Origin: Desulfocapsa sp.
Lineage (GTDB): Bacteria > Desulfobacterota > Desulfobulbia > Desulfobulbales > Desulfocapsaceae
DNA length: 10,599 nucleotides
Direction of reading: 5' to 3'
Assembly: GCA_029934815.1 (NCBI GenBank)
Contig: JAOZLM010000054.1
Coordinates: 1-10,599, forward strand
The translations under genes were made by a program, and so were the position numbers. The notes below the pieces were generated by a model. The model was given only the letters and a program-made list of their open reading frames with translations. It had not been told where the DNA came from and searched no databases. Shown here piece by piece: positions 1 to 7,528 of this stretch (the first letter of the stretch is position 1; the number at the start of each line of letters is the position of its first letter).

Positions 1-2
1 CT

Positions 3-917
3 ATGCTTCTTTTTATCGAACAGCTTCTGAACGGCCTGCAGCTCGGTGTCATGCTTTTTCTCATGTCTGCCGGGCTGACGCTCGTCTTTGGAATCATGCA
101 GGTCATCAACCTGGCCCATGGCAGCTTTTACATGATCGGTGCCTTTGTTGCTGCCACTGTTGCTGTGCGCAGCGGGAGTTTTCTCCTTGGGATGATTGTA
201 GCTCTACCGGTTGCTGCAGCTGTGGGCATGCTTGTTGAGCTAACCATACTGCGTCGCCTCTACAACCGTGACCACCTGGATCAGGTTCTTGCAACCTTTG
301 GCCTGATCTTCTTTTTCAACGAACTCACCCGCATAATCTGGGGCAGGCAACCGCTGTTTATGGATGTCCCACCATGGCTTAACGGAGCTGTAGAACTGCT
401 GCCCGGAGTCCATTACCCCGTGTACCGATTGGCAATTATTCTGGTTGGTGTTTTTGTTGCCTTGTTTTTGTATCTGCTCTTTTCCCGTACCCGTTTAGGT
501 ATGCAGATCCGGGCCGGTGCCAGTAACCGGGATATGGTGGCAGCATTGGGTGTGAATATTCGCTTGTTGTATACCCTTGTTTTTGGGCTTGGAACCATGC
601 TGGCGGCTCTTGCCGGTATTATGGCGGGTCCTATCCTGGCCGTGGAAGTGGGAATGGGAGAATCCATTCTTATTCTGACCTTCGTGGTGATTGTTATTGG
701 AGGTATTGGCTCAGTACGTGGTGCCCTTGTTGGTGCCTTGCTGGTTGGCATGGTTGATACCCTGGGACGTGTCTATCTGCCGGATGTCCTCTCAATTCTT
801 GTAAGTTCTGCTACCGCAGATACTTTGGGAGCATCTCTTGCCTCAATGTCTGTGTATATTCTTATGGCCGTTGTATTAACCTGCAAACCTGCCGGGCTCT
901 TTCCGGCCCAGAATTAA
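3..917 (+). CDS. livH: Branched-chain-amino-acid-type ABC transporter permease, LivH family
   Basis: Inner-membrane permease subunit of a HAAT-family importer, expected to pair with the next gene product to form the translocation channel. The 304-residue product is almost entirely hydrophobic helices. It carries the family opening (LLNGLQLGVMLFLMSAGLTL, then FGIMQVINLAHGSFYMIGA near residues 28-47) and the conserved late GGIGSVRGALVGALLVG stretch around residues 234-250. Length is normal for LivH. The ATG at position 3 fits the usual N-terminus, but the ribosome site lies outside the window, so a slightly earlier start cannot be excluded. It is followed by permease 2 after 23 bp and then by both ATPases. 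The substrate is not fixed by sequence: this family also moves urea, short amides and aromatic acids. The gene symbol is by family, not by proven substrate. Confidence 0.93.
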   Translation: MLLFIEQLLNGLQLGVMLFLMSAGLTLVFGIMQVINLAHGSFYMIGAFVAATVAVRSGSFLLGMIVALPVAAAVGMLVELTILRRLYNRDHLDQVLATFGLIFFFNELTRIIWGRQPLFMDVPPWLNGAVELLPGVHYPVYRLAIILVGVFVALFLYLLFSRTRLGMQIRAGASNRDMVAALGVNIRLLYTLVFGLGTMLAALAGIMAGPILAVEVGMGESILILTFVVIVIGGIGSVRGALVGALLVGMVDTLGRVYLPDVLSILVSSATADTLGASLASMSVYILMAVVLTCKPAGLFPAQN

Positions 918-940
918 ATCCATGAACAGAGATTCTTCCC

Positions 941-1927
941 ATGTTTAATCGAAAAACCATTCTCAATGGGATCGGACTCCTCTTTTTTCTGCTCTTACCG
1001 CCTTTTACCCAAATATTTGGTCAGGAGTATCTGCTTTCACTGTTCAGCCGAATATTAATCTACGGACTTGCAGCAGCGAGCCTGGATCTTATAATTGGTT
1101 ACGGAGGAATGGTCAGCCTCGGACATGCTGTTTTCATGGGGATTGGTGGCTATAGCGTGGGGATATTAGCCTTCCATAGCTACGAATCGTCATCCATACT
1201 CAGTTGGCCTTTTGTGCTTGGTGGTACGGAAAATGCGTTTCTGGCATGGCCTTTTGCCATTCTGGTTGCAGGGATTTTTGGGCTGATCACCGGTGCAATC
1301 TGCCTGCGTACCAAGGGGATGCACTTTATCATGATCACCCTGGCTTTTGCTCAGATGGCCTACTATTTCTTTGTGTCACTCACAAAATTTGGAGGCAGTG
1401 ACGGGCTCAGTCTCTATAATCGTAACACCTTGCCGACGTTGGATTTGGGAAGTGATGTGACTTTTTATTATCTTTGTCTCGCTATCCTGGTCATATTTCT
1501 CATTATAGCCCACAGATTGGTAGGATCCCATTTTGGCCGAGTTGTTTCTGCCTGCCGTGAGAATGAACAGAGGGTACAGGTACTTGGTTTTGCAAGTTAT
1601 CGTTATAAACTCGTCTGTTACACTTTTTCTGCTGCCACCGCAGGTTTGGCCGGAGCATTGCTCATAAACCAGAGTGAGTTTATCAGTCCCGGACTCATGC
1701 ACTGGACAAAATCCGGTGAACTTATGGTCATGGTACTGCTTGGCGGAATGGGAACCTTGACCGGGCCGGTACTTGGAGCTGCCACGTTACTCCTTATGGA
1801 AGATTTTCTTGCCATGTACACCGAGCACTGGATGATTATTTTAGGACCCTTTCTTATCATTGTGGTTCTGTTTGCCAAAAGAGGCTTGTATGGATTGCTG
1901 ACGGAAACAGGTGGCACCAATGGCTGA
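941..1927 (+). CDS. livM: Branched-chain-amino-acid-type ABC transporter permease, LivM family
   Basis: Second inner-membrane permease of the importer, 328 residues and strongly hydrophobic. The hallmark LivM segment is present near residues 48-70 (DLIIGYGGMVSLGHAVFMGI), as is the cytoplasmic loop ACRENEQRVQVLGF around residues 204-217, which in this family contacts the ATPases. The conserved GGMGTLTGPVLGA follows near 269-281. The start at 941 has only a weak purine-rich stretch (AGAG) upstream, so translation may be partly coupled to the preceding gene 23 bp away. An ATG at 922 is out of frame. The last 8 bp overlap the start of the next gene, which supports a single transcript. Length and domain content look normal. 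Confidence 0.93.
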   Translation: MFNRKTILNGIGLLFFLLLPPFTQIFGQEYLLSLFSRILIYGLAAASLDLIIGYGGMVSLGHAVFMGIGGYSVGILAFHSYESSSILSWPFVLGGTENAFLAWPFAILVAGIFGLITGAICLRTKGMHFIMITLAFAQMAYYFFVSLTKFGGSDGLSLYNRNTLPTLDLGSDVTFYYLCLAILVIFLIIAHRLVGSHFGRVVSACRENEQRVQVLGFASYRYKLVCYTFSAATAGLAGALLINQSEFISPGLMHWTKSGELMVMVLLGGMGTLTGPVLGAATLLLMEDFLAMYTEHWMIILGPFLIIVVLFAKRGLYGLLTETGGTNG

Positions 1928-2666
1928 TGTTCTTCTCCACGCAAAAGGGTTGTGCAAAAGTTTTGGCGCACTGCAGGTGTGCAGGAACTTTGATTTGAGT
2001 ATCGAAAGTGGAGAATTGCATGCTTTGATCGGCCCCAATGGGGCTGGTAAAACTACAGCGATGAACCTGCTCACCGGTCTGATCGCACCGGATAGTGGTG
2101 TCCTTTTCCTGAATGGCAATGATATTACAAAAACTTCGATACATAAGCGTGCGCAACTCGGTCTTGCCCGTGTTTTTCAGGTGACCTCACTTTTTAACGA
2201 TTTCAGCGTACAGGAAAACTTGATGCTGGCAGTGCAGGCACAGCAGAAAACAGGGGCTCGTTTCTGGATGAATGCCACCCGTGACCGAAAACTTATGGCA
2301 TCGACAGATGAATATGTGGAGCGTATGGGACTCACCGAGAGGGCTACAGTTCTTGCTGGAAATCTTTCCCATGGTGAGCGACGTCAACTTGAAATGGGCA
2401 TGGCCCTTGCCACAAAACCGGCAATGTTGCTTCTCGACGAACCCATGGCAGGGCTTGGACCCGGCGGCACGCTGAAGCTCTGCGAATTGATTGAAGGGCT
2501 TAAAGGTGAAGTCACCATTTTGCTGGTGGAGCATGATACCCATGCAGTGTTTGCGTTGGCCGATCGGATTTCGGTTCTGGTGCAGGGTGAAGTGATAGCC
2601 ACTGATGCGCCGCAGCAGATTAAACAGAACATCCTTGTTCAAGAAGCGTATCTTGGAGGATCATGA
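1920..2666 (+). CDS. livG: ABC transporter ATP-binding protein, LivG family
   Basis: Cytoplasmic ATPase of the importer. From the ATG at 1920 it has 248 residues. Walker A is GPNGAGKT (38-45), the Q-loop Gln is near 87 (VFQVTSLF), the signature is LSHGERRQ (149-156), Walker B is AMLLLDEP (168-175) and the switch His is in LVEHD (205). All catalytic elements are intact. I chose ATG 1920 over an in-frame GTG at 1911 because AGGTGG at 1909-1914 is well spaced for 1920. The start overlaps the livM stop by 8 bp and the stop overlaps the next start, so translation is probably coupled. One small departure is MAGLGPGG after Walker B, where LivG proteins more often read AGLNP. Confidence 0.93.
   Translation: MADVLLHAKGLCKSFGALQVCRNFDLSIESGELHALIGPNGAGKTTAMNLLTGLIAPDSGVLFLNGNDITKTSIHKRAQLGLARVFQVTSLFNDFSVQENLMLAVQAQQKTGARFWMNATRDRKLMASTDEYVERMGLTERATVLAGNLSHGERRQLEMGMALATKPAMLLLDEPMAGLGPGGTLKLCELIEGLKGEVTILLVEHDTHAVFALADRISVLVQGEVIATDAPQQIKQNILVQEAYLGGS
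2655..2660 (+). promoter_or_regulatory. Ribosome binding site of livF (GGAGGA)
   Basis: A strong GGAGGA lies inside the end of livG. Two ATG codons follow directly at 2663 and 2666. The site sits only 2 bases from the first and 5 from the second, so 2666 is the better-placed start. The livG stop TGA (2664-2666) overlaps both, which makes termination-reinitiation coupling likely. Confidence 0.7.
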
Positions 2667-3367
2667 TGCTGCGTCTCGAAAATATCGAAACCGGTTATGA
2701 TGCAGGTCTTGCCTTGTTTGGAGTAAGTCTTGAAGTGAGAGAAGCGGAGGTTGTGGCTCTTCTTGGCCGAAATGGTATGGGGAAAACTACTACTATTCGC
2801 TCCATTATCGGCCTGAACTCGCCCCGATCCGGGAAAATTATCTTTAATGGGGTAGAGATCCAGAATCTTCCCAGCTATAAAATTGCACGCCTTGGTATTG
2901 GCCTGGTGCCGGAGGGGAGACAGATCTTTCCAACCTTAAGTGTACGTGAGAACCTCCTGGCTGTTGCTGCTAACCATAGTAAACATCATGATCCTTATAC
3001 TATGGAACGTGTTTTTTCTATTTTTCCAAGGCTTGAGGAACGGCAGAAACAATCAGGTGGCAGTCTGTCCGGTGGCGAACAACAGATGCTGGCAATTGCG
3101 CGGGCGCTGATGATAAATCCCTCTCTGCTGCTGCTCGATGAGGCCACCGAAGGACTGGCTCCCCTGATCTGTCAGGAAATATGGCATGGGCTTGGTGTCT
3201 TAAAAGAACGCGGACTGTCCATCCTGGTAATTGACAAGGATATACAGGCATTGACGACTATTAGTGATCGCACGTATATCATGGAAAAGGGTAAAGTTGT
3301 CTGGAGTGGCGAGAGTCATGAACAAAATCTAAGCACAGAGCTTACGATGCGTTATCTTGGTGTGTAA
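2666..3367 (+). CDS. livF: ABC transporter ATP-binding protein, LivF family
   Basis: Second cytoplasmic ATPase, 233 residues from the ATG at 2666 (234 if the adjacent ATG at 2663 is used). Walker A is GRNGMGKT (34-41), the family block IGLVPEGRQIFPTLSVRENL spans about 78-97, the signature is LSGGEQQ (134-140) and Walker B is LLLLDEA with the catalytic Glu at 159. The switch region reads LVIDKD (187-192) where most LivF proteins read LVEQN. LivF proteins normally already lack the switch His, so this is a variation on a known theme rather than a broken site. It is last in the operon. The stop TAA at 3365 lies 94 bp from the end of the convergent kinase gene. Confidence 0.93.
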   Translation: MLRLENIETGYDAGLALFGVSLEVREAEVVALLGRNGMGKTTTIRSIIGLNSPRSGKIIFNGVEIQNLPSYKIARLGIGLVPEGRQIFPTLSVRENLLAVAANHSKHHDPYTMERVFSIFPRLEERQKQSGGSLSGGEQQMLAIARALMINPSLLLLDEATEGLAPLICQEIWHGLGVLKERGLSILVIDKDIQALTTISDRTYIMEKGKVVWSGESHEQNLSTELTMRYLGV

Positions 3368-3461
3368 GTAAGTCGCTGGCAAATTAAAACGAAAATTACC
3401 ATTTGATGCTTGCAACAGCTGCTTGTAACTCCAGGGATATTATCTTTTCCAGGTTCGCTTT
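3368..3461. other. Convergent intergenic spacer between livF and the kinase gene
   Basis: Both flanking genes end here, so transcription from both sides must stop in or beyond this 94-bp stretch. An imperfect dyad around CAGCTG (3406-3430 area) is visible, but I see no G+C-rich stem with a T-tract in either direction. No intrinsic terminator can be called. Confidence 0.5.
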
Positions 3462-6400
3462 CTATTGAGATGGTCGTTTTGAATCTTCATCAAGTGCCTC
3501 CCTGACGATCTCTGCAAGTTTCCTTCTGTTAAAAGGCTTACTAAGATACCTTTTTATCCCGATGGAATAGGCATCATCTTTAGAGATGGCAGAAGTATAG
3601 CCTGTACAAAGAACAATGGGCAGACCAGGTTTGAGTTTGAGCACGGCTTTTGCGAGTTCCGACCCTGTCAGTTCCGGCATTGTCTGGTCTGTAATGAGCA
3701 GATCAAACGATTCAGGAGCTTCTTGAAAAAGTTCCAAAGCTTTTGGACTTTTTGTTTCAGTGGTAACAGTGTAGCCAAGATCTGTTAAAAAAGAGTGGCC
3801 GATTTTCGTTATCTCCAATTCATCGTCAACAAACAGGATTCTTTCATTACCCGTAGGAGGTGGTGTCTCCTCTATTGTATCAAAGGGTAGAGTATTATCC
3901 TCACTAGCTGCTGGTAAATGAACTCGAAAAGTAGTCCCTTTTTCGGGGGCACTCTCAACATCGATAAAGCCATTGTATTCTTTTACGATACCGTGGATTA
4001 CTGCCAGCCCAAGCCCTGTCCCTTCTCCATGTTTTTTGGTGGTAAAATATGGTTCAAATATTCGCGCCACCGTTTTCTTATCCATTCCTGTCCCTGTATC
4101 TTTCACTGTCAAGATGACAAAAGGACCAGCTTGTATTTGCGGTTTATCGCTTAGCTGTTCAGGTGTTAGACTGCCACGCTCCAGAGTTACCTCCAACCTT
4201 CCCGGGGCATTTCCAATCGCATATGACGCATTTGTACAAAGATTAACGACAATCTGATGGATACTGGTCGGATCAGCAAAGACCAGACCACTGTTCTTAT
4301 CAATATCTGTTTGTATGTCTATGGTTGTGGGAAGGGATGATCGCAGTAATTTCAATGCTTCACTAACAATTAAATCAACGCGAAGCAGACTTTTCTTCTG
4401 GTCAGTTTTACGGCTAAAGGTGAGTATCTGATTAACAAGCTCTGTTGCCCGGTTTCCAGCTGTGATTACCTGGTTAATGTCCTTTGTGGTCTTACTATTC
4501 TCCGGCAGGCCTATTTTAGCAATCTCTGCATAACCAAGGATTGCCATAAGAATGTTGTTGAAATCATGGGCTATGCCACCGGCCAGAGTGCCGATTGCTT
4601 CCATTTTTTGTGCCTGGACAAGCTCTTCTTCAAGTTTTATTTTCTCTGTAATATCCTGAGCGATATAAACAAAATACTGAACTTCTTTGTTTTTATTTAA
4701 AATAGGTGCTGAGCAGACCTGAAAGACCTTATTCAATGACTTATGCTCTATGATACGAGTGTGTTTTTTATTGTCAATAAATGATGCAATACCAGGACAT
4801 TCGGAGCAAGGTTCTGTTGCGCCTCTAAACAGACTATAACAAGTCGCTCCCAGGATCTCTTCAGGTTCCATCTGGAAAAGATCAAACGCCGCCTGGTTGG
4901 CACTGATGATCCTCATGCCTGTATCCATAAGAGTGATGACATTAGGGATAGCGTTGAACGTTTTCTCCCATTCGTTTGATTTTTGAAGAAGCACCTCCTG
5001 TGCCAGTTTCATCTCGGTAATATCGTGAAAGATCTCCAGTTTGGAGACAGTGCCATCAGGATTAATCAAAGGAGTATCGAGCAGATCGTAAGTCTTTTTA
5101 TTTTTGGGAGAAGACCATTGCCAATGGACTGTTTTGCCCTGAAGTACTGCTTTGTTCTTGCACCATGGACATTCTTCATTGCGGTCATGAAAATACGAAA
5201 AACATTTTTGGCCGTCAACAGGACCAAATTCTCTTTCGAGGGTGGGGTTGAGATATTCTATATCATGCTGGGAGTTAACAATATACACCCCATCGTCCAT
5301 GCTGTTGAGGATGTTACGTAAATTGTTTCTTTCGTGACGCACCTTTTCTTCAGCTATTTCTTTTTGTGTTGTGTCTGCATAGATGGCAACTATTTCCCCT
5401 GAGGGCAGTTTACAGACATAATTCTCGGCCCAATGAGATATTTTGTCATCTGTATAGTTTGTTATTGGAAGATTTTCCGGTTTTCCTGTTTGCCAGACAC
5501 GTTGAAATACTTCTAAAAGACCAAATTCCTCTACACCGGGAAATATTTCTTTGACACTTTTCCCTACAACATCTTCTTTCTGCATCTGCCCTGTTGTCAG
5601 TCCGGATAGATTGAGATCCTTGAAAATAAAATCCTTGCCATCCAAAGTTGGTTCATAGATGGCAACTCCATCCTGCATATTGTTAAATATTTCCCGAAAA
5701 CGTGATTCTGTTTTCACTAATTCAGCGCTGCGTTGTCTCAGGTTTTGTTTCAAACGGTAATTGAAAAATAGCAACATCAGAAAAGCATACAGCACAAACA
5801 GAAGGGCAACAGCCACCATAAGTTTTATTATCCAGGTTTTATCCTGAGGTGGGTTGGGGGCGTAGATGAAATCGTCTAGCGAATAGGAGTCTGGCGCCAT
5901 ACCAAGTTGGACAAAAATGTCAGCCATATGCTGCCACCGGCCTGGGTTCATATGACCGATCTCAACCAGTTTCGGCATGATCAGTTCTCTGATGGCCTCA
6001 GCTTCAAACTGCAGATGTTTTCTGGATTTTTTCACCTCGTATTTGGAGATGAGCAAGTCAATCATCTCTTCGGGATGCTCCAATGCATAGTACCATCCCT
6101 GCAAAGAGGCCTCTCGAAAAGCTTTTACCTGTTGTGGATGTTCACTTACTTCCCGGGTGCTGGTAAAGAGGACATCACCGTAGAAGTTGATACCATAATC
6201 CCTTGGCTGTATGATCGTATAAGGGATATTTCTTTCCTGTAAATAGAAAGGCTCATTAGTACTATAAGCGTTAAAGACATCGGTCTTCCCGTTAATAAGA
6301 TCATCAATATTATAACTGGATGATTGTCTGACAATATCCTCCTCAGACATACCTTCATTAGCTAAGACAGCCAAATGCTCGGCTGCATTTAAACCTTCCA

Positions 6401-6794
6401 TCAACATGACACGCCGCCCTGCCATGTCTTGCGGAGTGGAGATACCAGATTCTTTTTTGCTCAGGAAAATAACAGCTGAATGCTGAAAGATAGAAGCCAG
6501 GGCAGTAACAGGAGTGCCTTGCATCCGTTCCGCCAGAATTTCAGAACGGGAGACTCCATATTCTGCGCGACCAGTATTGACTTCGTCAATTGAAGTCCGA
6601 CCCGGTTTTCCCTCCCTGAGAATAACATTTAAACCCGCATCTTTATAGAAACCCTGCTCAAGTGCAGCATAGTAGCCTGCAAACTGAAACTGATGGAACC
6701 AGGGGAGTTGCAGAGTGACTGTTCGGTTGGAAGCATACGATGAAGTAGCTGAAAAGATAAATAAAAGACAAGTCACGGCAAGACTTTTCTTCAT
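3462..6794 (-). CDS. Membrane hybrid histidine kinase: THI5/NMT1-type periplasmic sensor, three PAS domains, HisKA, HATPase, receiver
   Basis: A 1110-residue sensor kinase. Order: signal peptide (about 1-22, MKKSLAVTCLLFIFSATSSYA), THI5/NMT1 or SsuA-like solute-binding domain (about 25-240, opening with LPWFHQFQFAGYYAALEQGF), membrane helix (about 321-346), PAS1 (about 365-480), PAS2 (490-597), PAS3 (606-718), HisKA with His743 in GGIAHDFNN, HATPase with N-box Asn855, DTGTGM (899-904) and GEGTGLGL (923-930), and a receiver with Asp990/991, phospho-acceptor Asp1036 and Lys1086. The catalytic residues are all present, so it should be active. PAS2 and PAS3 each carry the same C-x10-C-x2-C triad. 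The yeast THI5 CCCFC motif is absent, so a sensing role is likelier than pyrimidine synthesis. ATG 6794 was preferred over 6836 because it follows a good ribosome site and begins a clean signal peptide. No Hpt protein or output regulator is in view. The ligand is unknown. Confidence 0.93.
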   Translation of the reverse strand: MKKSLAVTCLLFIFSATSSYASNRTVTLQLPWFHQFQFAGYYAALEQGFYKDAGLNVILREGKPGRTSIDEVNTGRAEYGVSRSEILAERMQGTPVTALASIFQHSAVIFLSKKESGISTPQDMAGRRVMLMEGLNAAEHLAVLANEGMSEEDIVRQSSSYNIDDLINGKTDVFNAYSTNEPFYLQERNIPYTIIQPRDYGINFYGDVLFTSTREVSEHPQQVKAFREASLQGWYYALEHPEEMIDLLISKYEVKKSRKHLQFEAEAIRELIMPKLVEIGHMNPGRWQHMADIFVQLGMAPDSYSLDDFIYAPNPPQDKTWIIKLMVAVALLFVLYAFLMLLFFNYRLKQNLRQRSAELVKTESRFREIFNNMQDGVAIYEPTLDGKDFIFKDLNLSGLTTGQMQKEDVVGKSVKEIFPGVEEFGLLEVFQRVWQTGKPENLPITNYTDDKISHWAENYVCKLPSGEIVAIYADTTQKEIAEEKVRHERNNLRNILNSMDDGVYIVNSQHDIEYLNPTLEREFGPVDGQKCFSYFHDRNEECPWCKNKAVLQGKTVHWQWSSPKNKKTYDLLDTPLINPDGTVSKLEIFHDITEMKLAQEVLLQKSNEWEKTFNAIPNVITLMDTGMRIISANQAAFDLFQMEPEEILGATCYSLFRGATEPCSECPGIASFIDNKKHTRIIEHKSLNKVFQVCSAPILNKNKEVQYFVYIAQDITEKIKLEEELVQAQKMEAIGTLAGGIAHDFNNILMAILGYAEIAKIGLPENSKTTKDINQVITAGNRATELVNQILTFSRKTDQKKSLLRVDLIVSEALKLLRSSLPTTIDIQTDIDKNSGLVFADPTSIHQIVVNLCTNASYAIGNAPGRLEVTLERGSLTPEQLSDKPQIQAGPFVILTVKDTGTGMDKKTVARIFEPYFTTKKHGEGTGLGLAVIHGIVKEYNGFIDVESAPEKGTTFRVHLPAASEDNTLPFDTIEETPPPTGNERILFVDDELEITKIGHSFLTDLGYTVTTETKSPKALELFQEAPESFDLLITDQTMPELTGSELAKAVLKLKPGLPIVLCTGYTSAISKDDAYSIGIKRYLSKPFNRRKLAEIVREALDEDSKRPSQ

Positions 6795-6800
6795 GGACAG

Positions 6801-6810
6801 AACCTCTCCT
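6801..6810 (-). promoter_or_regulatory. Ribosome binding site of the hybrid kinase
   Basis: Read on the minus strand this is AGGAGAGGTT, ending 6 bases before the ATG at 6794 (8 bases from the GAGG core). It sets the start at 6794, immediately before the lipophilic signal peptide. The longer in-frame ATG at 6836 would place 14 extra residues before the signal sequence and has no comparable site. Confidence 0.75.
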
Positions 6811-7061
6811 GTGAACTTTCCAAGACCATTCCGCATCTTAGGTAACTGGAATGGCTTACTGAGTCAATAATATGGGTGTAGCAACACTCGAACAGTTGTT
6901 CCTTTATCCGGGGAACCGTCCGCAGTATAGCTCCATGATATGACAGCGGAATACCGATAGTCATAGCGTTTGAAAAATTGTTTTGTTAAATAAATATTCT
7001 TCATTGTATGATAATTACCGCCAGCAAATCAAGACTTATTCAGTAATCTTTGAGCATCATT
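6811..7061. other. Upstream region of the kinase; no gene seen
   Basis: This A+T-rich stretch should hold the kinase promoter, read leftwards. Minus-strand candidates are TTGACT (6866-6871) with a TAAGAT at suboptimal spacing, and TTAACA with TATGAC 18 bases later near 6960-6990. Neither is convincing. I looked for a thiamin-pyrophosphate riboswitch because of the THI5-type sensor and found no thi-box consensus. No RNA gene or ORF with coding character was found. Confidence 0.4.
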
Positions 7062-7396
7062 CATTATGCTGGCGCAGTAATGCACAATTGACACTGCCAT
7101 TCTGTCTTTTGATTAAAAAATCCTTAATCACACGTCAGCAAAAGGAAGCTCCGGTTCAGCCAGCATCTGGAATATCCGCTGCTTTACTTTTGTTTTCCTG
7201 TCGTGAAAGTCAACCAGCACTGCAATGTTCTCCGGGACGTTGACCAGCCTCAGATTTTGGGTTAAAGATAAGTATATGCCAAAGTTATATTTTGCAGCAA
7301 GTTTATGGGGGAAGCTTCTTCGTAAAGGTGAGCGGTTGTAGTTTGTCTGGCGGCCTAAAAAGATCATTCAGGGTATGCTGTTCAAACAGGTTCCAT
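7062..7396 (-). repeat. Left copy of a dispersed duplication (pseudogene plus 3' flank)
   Basis: Homologous to 9713-10399. From 7062 to 7227 the copies align without gaps against 9713-9878, with 16 mismatches in 166 positions by my count (about 90% identity). This includes 66 bp of non-coding DNA downstream of the stop. After the deletion junction, similarity stays high to about 7300, then becomes weak but detectable to the start codon at 7396. Confidence 0.88.
7128..7396 (-). pseudogene. Decayed, internally deleted copy of the small siroheme sulfite reductase gene
   Basis: This is a paralogous remnant of the intact gene at 9779-10399. The matching start is the ATG at 7394-7396, preceded by a relic ribosome site (AAGAG) in the same TTTTGTA context as the intact gene. 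The frame hits TGA at codon 5 and is shifted by 8 bases before the KYNFGIYLSLTQNLRLVNVPENIA-like region. That block is then joined directly to VLVDFHDRKTKVKQRIFQML and the C-terminus. The missing part corresponds to residues 57-176 of the intact protein, exactly 120 codons. It removes all four siroheme/[4Fe-4S] cysteines. The nominal 79-residue reading frame from 7367 could be translated but cannot bind the cofactor. It is almost certainly non-functional as a reductase. Confidence 0.9.
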
Positions 7397-7528
7397 TACA
7401 AAACTCTTAGTATTGACTGCATGATCGCACTCAAGTTTGGCTTTGAAGTGGAGACATGCAATCAGCAGATATACGCATAAAGCAATCCAAATCAAGAAGT
7501 CAAGGGCAGACTTGACCCTATTTGCCAA
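7397..7528. other. Spacer between pseudogene and spermidine-synthase-like gene
   Basis: No gene is seen. Similarity to the upstream region of the intact reductase gene fades within about 20 bp of the pseudogene start. A stem-loop at 7499-7516 (listed separately) lies directly before the next gene. No convincing promoter is recognised for the plus-strand gene. Confidence 0.4.
7499..7516. repeat. Stem-loop GTCAAG-(GGCAGA)-CTTGAC
   Basis: A perfect 6-bp stem with a 6-base loop lies 12 bases before the ATG at 7529, where a ribosome site would be expected; no Shine-Dalgarno sequence is visible there. It could hinder or control initiation, or it could be the tip of an old insertion. From memory it resembles short REP-type hairpins, but that has not been checked. 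Confidence 0.5.

Noticed and set aside
413..751. 112-codon minus-strand frame inside livH
   Set aside because: It is an antisense shadow of a clear permease gene, with a low-complexity Thr/Pro/Ile product.
2187..2642. 151-codon minus-strand frame inside livG
   Set aside because: It overlaps intact Walker and signature motifs on the plus strand, has no ribosome site, and its product is unlike known proteins.
3400..3432. Bidirectional terminator between livF and the kinase
   Set aside because: The dyad around CAGCTG is imperfect and A+T-rich, with no adjoining T-tract.
3850..3860. GTAGGAG at 3853 as a third REP head
   Set aside because: It lies inside the kinase coding sequence and is not followed by the palindrome, so it is a chance match.
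6811..7061. Possible thiamin-pyrophosphate riboswitch upstream of the kinase
   Set aside because: It was looked for because of the THI5-like sensor. No CTGAGA or thi-box pairing pattern was found on either strand.
7292..7480. 62-codon plus-strand frame opposite the pseudogene
   Set aside because: It lies antisense to the duplicated reductase remnant and no known family is recognised.
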